Below are positions 23,810 to 35,100 of a stretch of DNA of 59,852 bases, piece by piece. The DNA is from Ectocarpus siliculosus (Eukaryota > Sar > Phaeophyceae > Ectocarpales > Ectocarpaceae): contig FN648631.1 in NCBI GenBank assembly GCA_000310025.1, positions 41,208-101,059 of the forward strand, read 5' to 3'. The translations under genes were made by a program, and so were the position numbers. How positions within the stretch are numbered: position 1 is the stretch's first letter; every line of letters begins with the position of its first letter. Under the pieces are notes generated by a model. It did not search any database, was not told the DNA's origin, and was given only the letters and a program-made list of their open reading frames with translations.

Positions 23810-26800
23810 CTAGCCGACCGGCGATGACTTGCTCCTTCTTCTCAGTCGAAGCGCGCTCGGCATAGGGAACGGACCCGTGCGCGCGGCGCGCGCGGTGGAT
23901 GTGGCGAGGCGGTCTTCGGCCATGGACGTGCCGGGCGGGCGGATGCCCTCTCTCGTGTCGCTCGCGCACGCGAAAATGTTCTTGCCGAGCATGGTGCACC
24001 ACGTGCGCGGCCACGAGCGCCGGATGAAGTGCCGAACGAAGAGATCTTCTTCCTTTTCGGCCTGAAAAGAAAACGGGGGTGGGATGGGGGAAACAACAGG
24101 TTGGATCAGTACCAACAAAGGTACCGAGGGGACAATACTTAGTGTATTTTTCAGCTAGCAGCCGCAGACTGTCAGGCGCCAAGTGACACGGAGGCATTAT
24201 TGAGATAGGATGTTCTTGCTGGCGTCCATAGTGACCCGGTTTCGTTGCGCGCTTCCAAGCGGATGGGGACATTCGACAGGCGCTGCAACTGATCCTGTCG
24301 CGTATTTCTAGTTCGGTGCCCTTGCTGCTCCTTGGTGAACAAACAGAGTGGCGCTCTCTATCCGCATCCACTGAATACCAGATGATACGGGTCACACGGT
24401 ACAATGAGACAACCCGTATTTCCCCGTTTCGGAACTAACCGTAAACGGCACGTGTACACTCTTGGAATATCTCACCTCTGTCCGGACATGCTGCGGGGTA
24501 GTTGTGGTGCTCTTCTGCAATCGGCTGCGTATCGCTCCGATCAAGATCAATGAGGTGTCAATATAGATCGGAATGATCAGCGCTGAAAATAACAAGGATG
24601 TGCAAGGGGTGGTGTGGGTGGGTGTAGATAAGTGATAATCCGGCTTTCGTTACGACGTAGACATGCCGAAAGCCGAAGCCAAAAGAGGAAGGAGAATTCT
24701 GAACCATTTCAAAGTTATTTTCGACCCGAACGAAGGCAAAATAACGGCCGTTGATTGGCCTCGGCTTTGGGTGTGCCAACGGGAGTTGACAAAACGTTGG
24801 TTACATTTACATTGTGGCTTGGCGACTAGCGCCTTGATAGATCGAAAATACAGAGCAAAAGCGGAAAGGGCGGGAGAAACAGGTGACGTACGGGCTTTAC
24901 GCGCTCTTGAAATCCTCTCATGCACCCAAGTGTGTTGTAAGAATCTTTGCAGTATCAAGGCCGCGTCAAAATTATCTCAAGGCATATTCCCAATTGACAG
25001 TGTCTCGATTGGTCGACAGCCCACATAAGGTTCTCATAGCCAGAGTGTCAAAACGAGGGACAACGAAGCCGCGAGCGTCGTTGACGGCTCAGCCTTTCAG
25101 CCTTCGCCGGGGAGTCTGGAGAGGAAATCCACGAACATCCATGCGCTCACCGCAGAGAGCGAACAGCTGCAGCAGCATCACCACCGAGTCGACCTTCCCT
25201 GCTGCCGCGGTTCCCTCCCAGCGGCTGGCGGAGACGGCCAGCAGGGCCATGCACACAGCATCGATGCCCACTAGGCCCGCACCCATGGCGTTGATGACGC
25301 TGTGAGCACGGAAATACAACCGACCCAAGAAACGAACGCATTGTGTTTTTCTGTCAAGTCAGTTGAATCACGCAGCCCAAACGAGATGACACATGGTTAC
25401 GTAGAACCAGTATCAACTTACCCCAAACGATATTACACCTCCCAGACTCGGGAGAAACCCGAGTTACTTGAAATATCTACCGGTGTTTGGTACGCAAAAA
25501 TGGTACGGAAATCGACCGTCAGCGGTACACCTTAGACGAGTCTACCGGTAGACGTGCCTCTCGTTGTTCAACGCCTTCTCTAGTGAGCGGCCCCTCCGTT
25601 TTCAGTGGATGTGTGAGGATGGAGTAGACCGTGCCGAAGGATGACAAATCTATCCAGCGTCGGGGCCAGCGCCGTCAACTCCGTCCTATGATCGTACCCC
25701 AAAAGTTGAAACGCTCCTGCCTACTTCTGCATACCTATTCGCGAAGGGCCTGAAGACGACGAGCAGAAGGAAGGACAGCGTGTGGAGAGCGCAGAAGAGC
25801 GAGAGCTGCAGCACGCTCTCGTCGATGAGTGCCCCGATGCAACCCAAGGCAGCCCACTGCGCAAACGAAATCAGTAGGAATGAAACAGCATGATCGAGGC
25901 TTAGGCATTCCTGCTCAGCGCGTGCCCCAACGGTGAGTATCGCGCGGCGGGCCAACTGGAAGTCAATCAGTGAACAGGGGGAGTGTGGTGTTTGCTCGGA
26001 CGAGCATGGACGTAGCTGTGCCGCGCACGCCGCCTTCTGGAAGGAAGCCCCCGCAAAAAGCACGACAATAGACACGAGCAAAAAACACTGGTGGTGACCG
26101 CCGAGGCGGGGTAACCCCGTCTCCCCACGCCACGCCCGGCGCTTGTCATGACAACAAGAACCCTGTTTCTTCGTCTGTGAGGCCCAGGAAAGCACCAATC
26201 GTGTAGAAAAGGGCACAATTTACCTCCACGAGCGTGAAGGCCACAAACCACGCGCCGGACTTGGTGAAGTCCACGAACAACGGCTCGAAACCGATGCGGA
26301 ACCACTGCCCTTCGCGCCGGGTCCCCTCGTTGTCCGTCTCCGCCGTCTCCCACGTCCCCTTGTTGGCCCACGCGAACAGGCTGTGGTCCTCCTCCCAGCC
26401 AGCTCTAACCTTGGAGAGGAAGCTGGCCGACCGGGCGCGCTGGCCTTCCTCGGCGTCCCCGGCATCACCGGTGTCATCGTCGGCCTCCTTCGGGGTGAAG
26501 ACGATTAGCGTGTTGGGCCGCACCCGCACGAAGAAAGTGCGCAACACGGCGACGAACATCAGGATTGGGTAGAAGACCTGGTTGTAGAACACACACGGAA
26601 GGGGTGCAGGAAAAGCACGGGCAGTGTCATTGGGGGAGGGCACCTGGTCAGCGGTGGTGCAGAGTTGTAGAACGGACCGACGCTGGCACACGTTCCCTGC
26701 ATCCCAAGGGAGCACGGCGGTGCTTTCACCTATACGAGAGATATCAGCAAGCACCCGATGTACTCCTCGCAGCAGACAACAGCAGAATGCGTGTATATGT

Positions 26801-29129
26801 TCGAAACTGGACGCGATCGATCGGGTAACAGACCTGCTACCTGACCAGGTGCACGTTCCTGACCCAATGAGCACATTTTTCCACAGACGCTACTGTGGCA
26901 CTACACACCAGAGCAAAACAAACAAAAACACTCTTCAGAAACCAAACGGCAGAGCATGCTTCTTCCTCACCAAGGCCAGTCCCGCTGCGATCATCACCGG
27001 GGGACAGCCGGCCTCCCGGAGGGCTGACACCTGCGACGCCACGGCTCCCTCGTACGCGAAGAAGAGGAACACGAGCTCGACGTGCGGGAAGTGGAGCCAG
27101 GCCGACCGCGAGTGCTCCCGGCACTCTGCCACGGGGCTCAGCCGGCTCTCGGCGCGGGTAAGCGTGCCGAGGCCGCCACCGCCCTCCTCGTCGTAGTCGC
27201 TGCAGTCGGTACCGCTCAAGTTGTCGTCGCTCCTGGCTTCCTTCTTCTCTCCGTCTTCCGCTACCCAGCTGCCGTCGCGTACCTTCCGACTTCGATGAGG
27301 AGCATCCAGGGCGGGAAGTTTCTCCAGCCGTCGCTGGCTGCCTGTTGCAGCTGCGTTCAGGAGGGAAGGGTCTCTCCGAAGTCGTCGTCGTCGGAAGGAG
27401 GAGGCCACGCTGATGTCAGTGGTTCCACCCGAGGGACGCGCATCTGGTTCGGGAACGGGCGCCTGCTCGTGCTCTCGTCCATCCACGTGGGTGTCGCTGA
27501 AGTACTCGCCTATCGAAACCCCGAGGCGTCGAGCCCTGGCGGCCTCCTCTTTGGCGCGTTTCTAGCGACGAAAGAGCGAAAAATTATGGACGTCGGGGGC
27601 AGGCTTGTCGGCAACGGCTCCGGCATCAAGCAGCGCGGATTGATCTAGTCAGAGGATCAGAGCGCTATACGACCAAGACATGAAGGGGCGACGCGAACTG
27701 TGAACGGGGGTTAGTACGTACACCCATACACCTATGTACAGCAATGATGATACATACATAATCTCCATGCGGATCATCTACATTGAATACAAGTGTTGGG
27801 GGTTGGTGAGGTCTTCTGCGGCGGGCGGTGATCCCGCCCACACTTCGAGTTGTTGTCCTATTTCAGCCCGTAGGCCAAGGACCTCACAGCACATTTATGT
27901 GAACGCTCACCCCCCAAAGTTCGTATCAAATGATTATAACGTGTGGGGCACCTTATCCAACGGGATTTCCTCCAACAGTCTTAACCAAAGCGATCGATTC
28001 AAAAAGAAGAAGAACATCGACGAACCTTCGCCAGCCAGTACGCCTCCACCCCAGATACAAGCGACACGTGCAGGAGGAAGATCAGCACGAGCGCGCCGAA
28101 GACCAACCCTTGGTTCCCGATGAAGACTAGGGAGCCGAGTCCGCCCAGGCTCCCGTCCCACGAGCAGCCGCCGCCGCCGCCGCCGTCGGCTTCCTCCTGG
28201 AGACGGCGTTGTTGGCCCTCGTCGGACGTGTCGATGAACTCCTCGGCGAAGGATGCCGGCGGCCACAAGTTGGCCCACCTTTTGATAAGCAAGGGAACGG
28301 TGGGTAAAGCACTTGGTTTCATAAGAGCTGCAGGGCCCGTCGAATCTACCTTCCACGGGTGCGCGCACACGTAGGGATCGTTAGCGGCCGACGAGGCTAT
28401 CATACACCCTCCTCGGCGATTGTATGCAAGCACAAAAGTCTCTTGCGGCGTCATTTGTAGAACGCGCTTCAACGTTAGAACTGTTTGGAGAACGGCCAGG
28501 GAAGAACTCTTCCACAGCATTTTATTCCGTGCTTTTAAGAGCACGTGGCACCCTTACAGAGGACAAACGCTCTTTTACACCGACTATTCCAGCACCCCAG
28601 TCTCACCTGAAACTGTCTGCGAACCCCGGCAGCGAAGAATCCTCTCCCCCCGTGTCGTCCACGAGTGACAGCGTGGCCAGAAACTGCAGCTGGGTCACAG
28701 CAACAGCGCCCAAGATCGCCGACGGTGCTCGAGCACTCGGCTGGTTGGCGTTCGAGGTCGCCTGGCGTACGTGTAGACCGTGGGGAAACGCATACATGCG
28801 CATGTCCAGAGTAAGGTCGTGAATCCTCAGACCGGGTGGTGCGGACAGGGAAGGCGACATGCAGTCCTGAGACGCTCTAGTCTAGGCCGCCAACTTTGTC
28901 GCATGGGCTACAATGCCATGAAAAAAGAAAACAAAAGGCGACCAACACGAGCAACCAAAATGCAATTGACTTGAGCGGACATACTTCGTACCGCGTTGCC
29001 AGCACCGGGATCTGCTCCTCCGCCTCCGCCCCCGCTACTGTTCGCAGCGGTAGCCGCGGCCGCGATCACAGCAGCCCCGATAGCCAGGGCCGAAACGGCT
29101 CCGGCAGCGGCGGTCCCAGGCATGGCGAC
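23810..29129 (-). other. Membrane domain and cytoplasmic tail of the giant surface protein (nine exons)
   Basis: The exons from 29129 down to 23810 read as one continuous polytopic region. Hydrophobic segments in order: AVSALAIGAAVIAAAATAA; an amphipathic stretch around ILGAVAVTQLQFLATLSLV; VFGALVLIFLLHVSLVSGV; FPHVELVFLFFAYEGAVA; MIAAGLAL joined to VFYPILMFVAVLRTFF; AWFVAFTLVEWAALGCIGAL; LFCALHTLSFLLLVVFRPF; GLVGIDAVCMALLAV; LLQLFALCALIIPIYIDTSL. Several helices are completed only across splice junctions, for example LVE|WAALG and FALC|ALIIP, which strongly supports the joins. Between helices lie an acidic cytoplasmic-type loop (EADDDTGDAGDAEE) and a charged segment encoded by 27561-26971. 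The tail is Arg-rich (FVRHFIRRSWPRTW) and stops at 23812-23810. Confidence 0.78.
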
Positions 29130-32100
29130 CTAGACGAGCCCAAACACGAACGAAGAAATAACCGTCAAGTGAGGGAGGGCTTTTCGTTTACGCGTTTCTT
29201 GGCTCGGTCAGCGTGGCACGTATACATCCGTGAACCGGCCCGTACGACATGTAGTTACGGGTGGCTGCTCAACAACCTGTTGACGTTTGGCCACGGCCAG
29301 TCGGCATAAACCCTGACGATCTCGTTCACCAGGCCGTGAAGTCATGCTGTGTGGGGGGTATTATAGCTGGGAGCTCAGGACCAATGCACCAGGACGTTTT
29401 GTCACCACTGCTGTAGATACGGCTCCGATCCGTGCCGAACACCGAATAAAATCTGTCTAACGAAGACGCACATCGCGCGCGTTTGTTTACACGCTTCTCT
29501 ACAAGAACCTTCAGCGGGGCACCGCTGGCGTTAAGACGAAGTCGGAACGCGCTCACGAAACGATTATACTTGCTCAGCACAGAAAACGCTGTTCGCAACC
29601 CACTCACACTCTCTACCACCACAAGTGGAGTAGATGGGGTTGGCGTCGGGACTGGTTCTTCCGATGGAGTAGGGGGATCCGGCAATGCTCGACTGGTCGG
29701 TGCCTCGGGCTCTTCCGGGGAGGCGGCAGGAACCGTTGGCGACACGGGCGCCGGACCGGCAGCCGGAGCTGACACGGGCGGAGCCTTGTCCTCCTCGGCT
29801 GCCGGTTCTTCGACCGTAGGTGCTGGAACGTCTGGAGTCGGCGGCTCCGGTACCGACCGAGCTGAGACAACAAAAACGAGCGGTTTGTGACTCGGTAATT
29901 ACCTCTCGCGAAATGTAAGTAAACGCTCGATACACCCCTAGAGTAGGCATTGCCTGTGGTATGTGGCTTCGAGTACACCCTACCCCGCAACGCGCTACCG
30001 TACGTAGTCGTCACGTCCAGATGGATGGCGAACGAGATAGTTCAAGGTAAAAACCGAGACAATTCTCGGTTACCTGCTACGGGTTGCTCCACGGGCTTCG
30101 CGACGGGCGATGCCACAGGTGGGGTCACCTCCACCGGCTGCTCAACGGGCGCCGCGACCGGTGCTGGTGCCACTTCGAGTTCTGTAGTAGAAAACCAAGA
30201 GAAAGGGGAGGAATGCATGAGGACCTGGACGTGGCATAGAACAGTATCTGGGAAATGTTTTACGAGCTGTGCGGGTGCAAGCAAGCTGGGTGCTTCCGCT
30301 ACCTAATAGCTCTCAACCCAACCGATGCTGTTATTTACCTTGATATTTACATTGCCTGTGGTATGTGCTGTGGGCTTTCGTTCGAGTGCATCCTGCTGTA
30401 CGGGCCACGCGCAAACGTAAATTATTCGTCAAAGCCCAGTGATGGCCAGAGTTACCTGCTGCGGGCTGCTCCACGGGCATGTCGGTGGCGGATGCCACAG
30501 GTGGGACCACCTCCACCGGCTGCTCAACGCGCGCGGCGACCGGTGCTGGTGCCACTTCTGTAGTCGAGAACCAAGGGAAAGGGGAGGAATGCATGAGGAC
30601 CTGGCCGTGGCATGCAGCAATATCTGGGAAATGCTTTACGAGCTGTGCGGGTGCAAGTCAGCTGGGTGTTTCCTCATTTAGCTATCTCTGACCCAAGCCG
30701 GTACTGATATTACCTTGCAAAATACATTGCCTGTACGTGGGATGTGCCGTCGGCATTCCTCCGAGAGCACCCTACGGGCAAGGCGCTACGGTAGTCATCA
30801 AACCCAGTGATGATCAAGAGAACGACAAGTCTCGGTCACCTGCTTCGGGTTGCTCGACGGGCATGACGACGGGCGATGCCACAGGTTGAGGTGGATCGAA
30901 GGGCGCCGCCACAGGCGCTTCGGCCACCGGTGCACCTCCCGGCGGGGCCGCAGTGGCATAGGCTGTCGGAGTCGCCAGTGGCGCCAAAGCTACGGGTGGT
31001 GCCAATGTTGGCGCTGTAGCATGTGAGGCAACCGACGAGGTTGCCGATGGTGCGTTAAACCAAAGAAGACGCGGTAGAGGGGAGCAAGACCACGCATCCC
31101 TCCCGCTTACCTCGTACACTACCGCTTCGCGTGCGTGAAAGCATGGAGATATCTATCTCACTTCTATGCAAACAGGCGTATCGTGACCAGCCAGCCAACA
31201 TCTCTCGATGGCGTACAACAGCAGCAGGCAACACGATACAACTTCCGTGGAACGGAGTGCAGGACATGCAGGCGAGAACATCACCTAACCCGTGCAAAGT
31301 TGTGGTGGTATGTTACACATGTGTGTCGGCGGGCATACGAAAGAACGCAATATCAGGGGCAGTGCGTGGAACAATGCTTCCCACACACTGGTGGCTTGAG
31401 CTATAATAGCGATAGGTGCGAAGCATTAGTCAAACCCGAGATAGGTGCGAGAGGTGGCGTTCCTCCGCTGAGTGGAGTTGAAAACCATCCAATCATACTA
31501 GACATGTACTACGATACCGCCGTTCAATCAGACAGCCCTCCTCGAATCAAACGGATATACAGGTGAGCTTACATGGTGTAGCGCTTGGTTTCTCCCCCTC
31601 GACAGGTCCCGCGACCGGCTCAAGAGTAGGGGTCTGAAGTACCACACGAAGAAATGGCACCATGGATAAAAGGTTTGTGACAAGGAGCATCCGCAAAAAA
31701 AAGTGGACAAGTTCATCTTTCTAGCTTCTCGGTCTGACCTTCGTAGCAAAGCGAGCGGCTTATACGTCTCCCATGAAGCGACTTCTTCTCGGTAGAGCAA
31801 TTCTCAAACACAATACATAATGTGCCCAAGATTACCCCAAAGCATTGATTCGCGATCGGTTGGTGATGTTGTCAACCTGGCACGAAGGGTGGGTCATTAC
31901 GCGAATCAACCATGACCTAAATAAATCACGGTAAAAGCGACCAGAGTATTACAGCACACAATACGCATACTGGGAGTTTTTTCGTTTCCCGACAGCGTCA
32001 AACTGATTTGTTTCGCCAACATTATTTGTGTACGTCTATCCATTAAAAACTTAAGGGTACATTGTAGGTCCAAATACACAGCACCACATCGCAACACGAA

Positions 32101-35100
32101 ACGTGTGCATGACACCACTCGTCACCTCTCTTACTGGCGCTGCCTCCGTTGGTGAAACAGCTGGCCCTGTCGGAGAGACCGTTGATGGAGGAGTTGATGC
32201 ACCGTCAGGCGGTTTCGGGGGTTTCGTCCCTGGGTTTGGTAATCAGAAGGGGCGGCAGAGGGACTAGGTTAGGTGCTGAACGATAAACATGGCCACTTTG
32301 TGGACCTCTTTCGAATAGTGTCATGTTATCGAGTTCACTTACTCTGGAAGGATACTTGAGCAGTCGTGTCACACACACATGGCGGGGTGCGCAACTCGAA
32401 GCGCTCATTGCTGCAAGTAAGCCTCAACAATCAGCAAGTTTCACCAACGCAAGACAATATTTTCAGTCGAAGGTCCTCAGCAGAGGTCAATCTCCCCGCC
32501 GATAAGCTGTCGGGCGCAGGTGCACTTGGCGGGGCAGGGGCTACCACTTCCACAGGAACCGACACGGCTTCTCGCCTGTGCTTGGTCGCCACCGACGGAT
32601 GAGGGCGTGAACGCCGGAGAAGGAAATACTAGAGGCGAATGGACACTCTTGGTTGCAACAACAAACGCGGCGTTGTAAGCAGGCCACCCGGCATCGGTGA
32701 TCTGGCTGACATAGCACGAGTAGTGTGGACTATACTACCCTCGAGCAAAACGCCATCAGGGTTTGCGCACGGGGAAGCCATCTTACCAGCGACATGACCC
32801 CGTGTGGGAGGGGACACAACCGGTTGGGCCGGCGAGGCCTGTCCTGGCGGAGCAGGAGCCTCGGTCGGCAAAGAAGTACGGGCGACGACACCGATCGAAG
32901 GTTCCGAAGGCTGTCCCGAGCACAGGGGCGGGGCGGTGGGTACGGTGGGAGATTGGTCGTGAGTGACCGGTTGGAGGGTTGGGTGGTCCAGCGGTGTCGT
33001 GGACGGACCGCCATCGACTGTAGGCGGCGCTGACGCTGGTAGGGGCGAGGGTGCTCGTGGGACTGCAGTAGCAGCGGGGGGGGCTGTAGGCGGCACTGAC
33101 GCTGGAAAAGGCGAGGGTGCTCCTGCTCTTGGGTCTGCAACAGCAGCGGGGGAGGTGGTAGCAATGGGGGCTACAGAGCTGAGGGAGGTGCCAACGACTG
33201 TCGGCGGCGCTGACGCTGGAGGGGGCGAGGGTGCTCCTGGGACTGCAATGTCGGCGAGGGAAACTGCTGTAGGCGGCACTGACGCTGGAAAAGGCGAGGG
33301 TGCTCCTGCTCTTGGGTCTGCAACAGCAGCGGGGGAGGTGGTAGCAATGGGGGCTACAGAGCTGAGGGAGGTGCCAACGACTGTCGGCGGCGTTGACGCT
33401 GGAGGGGGCGAGGGTGCTCCTGGGACTGCAATGTAGGCGGGGGAGACTGCTGTAGGCGGCACTGACGCTGGAAAAGGCGAGGGTGCTCCTGCTCTTGGGT
33501 CTGCAACTGCAGCGGGGGAGGTGGTAGCAACGGGGGCTACAGAGCTGAGTGGGGTGCCAACGACTGTCGGCGGCGCTGACGCTGGAGGGGGCGAGGGTGC
33601 TCCTGGGACTGCAATGTCGGCGAGGGAGACTGATGTAGGCGGCACTGACGCTGGAAAAGGCGAGGGTGCTCCTGCTCTTGGGTCTGCAACAGCAGCGGGG
33701 GAGGTGGTAGCAATGGGGGCTACAGAGCTGAGGGAGGTGCCAACGACTGTCGGCGGCGCTGACGCTGGAGGGGGCGAGGGTGCTCCTGGAACTGCAATAT
33801 AGGCGGGGGAGACTGCTGTAGGCGGCACTGACGCTGGTAAAGGCGAGGGCGCTCCTGTTACCAGGTCTGCACCAGCAGCGCGGGGGGTAGTGGCAGTGGG
33901 GGCTACAGAGCTGAGTGGGGTGCTTGCTACCGGGGCTGGTGACGGCTGCACGGCAAGGGCAAGTGGGGCAGATGAGGCCCAGGCACACATCGGACTCTCT
34001 GTGGGATTCGGGAGTCCGCCAGCTGTTGGTCGGGGGACTGCATGGGGGAAATCACGCCAGGTAGCGGGGTCGCGGGTGCGGCAAGTCAAACAAAACGCAG
34101 GACAGGACAAGAAGGTACAGCGGGCAACAGAGCGGGCGTGTCGGGCCGTGCCGAGAGACGTGGCATCCAATGAACTCGACTCGCCAACAAATCAGCGTGG
34201 TTCGTCATCGAAGAACGATACTCTGTGCGATCGCTTGGGCTCGCTCGCCGGTGTTGTCACTGCCACTATCAAAACAAGCTGGGGAGGCGGTTAGGGCGCG
34301 CAAGATGAGTGGTTCGCCGCTACGACAGACATGAGGAGGCCACTCTGTTCAAACGTGCGCCATGCGCGAATACATCCTGGGGTGACCTGACCACTTGGGC
34401 GTGGTTAACAGTTCGAATTTCCAGGAAGGTGTGAGCGCGACCAACGAGGAAAGATTCCCGTACCTGCGTGCCTGTTTTCGGTCTTAAATCAAAATTCCTT
34501 TACCTAAACGAACCACGCAACACCGTCCTTCGTATACGATGCAAACAATCGTGTTCCCACAGCTGGTGAGAAGAGTGTACAGGTCGCCCGACGAAGCTTT
34601 GTACCCGCACATCAGCACGTTGAAAGATACCGACACACAAGAAACGAAGACGGGTGTTCTTGCCCGAGTCTTACCAGTGATCGGGTCTTGCACGGGAGAG
34701 AAAACAACCGGTTGGGTCGGAACGCCATCTCCTGACGGAGCAGGAACCACCGGCGACGACGTGGGACCGGCGACATCGGTCGGATGTAGTTCTGCCGGCC
34801 GCCCCATGAAAAGAGGTGAGGCGGTGGCTACGGTCGGAGATTGCTCGGGAGTGAGCGGTTCGGTGATTGGTTGGCTGGGGACCGTGATTGGTGGCTCCAA
34901 CGATGGAATTGCCGCGGCCGGTGCTGACGCTGGCAGAGGGGAGGGTGTCCCCGGGACTACTGCGGCAGGAGGGAAGGTGGTAGCAGCGGGGGCTGCAGGA
35001 TCGGGGGGGGGGCCGACTACCGGGGCTAGGGACGGCGCCACGGCGACGGGGGCCGGGGGTGATGAAGCTGCCATGCCGATTGGATCCATGGTTGGGTTCG

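Noticed and set aside
23288-23827. 179-codon plus-strand frame
   Set aside because: It overlaps the stop and 3' flank of the giant gene, has an irregular composition and has no recognisable domain.
24663-25028. 121-codon plus-strand frame within an intron of the giant gene
   Set aside because: No motif, no family resemblance, and no splice or promoter context. Its length is within what chance gives here.
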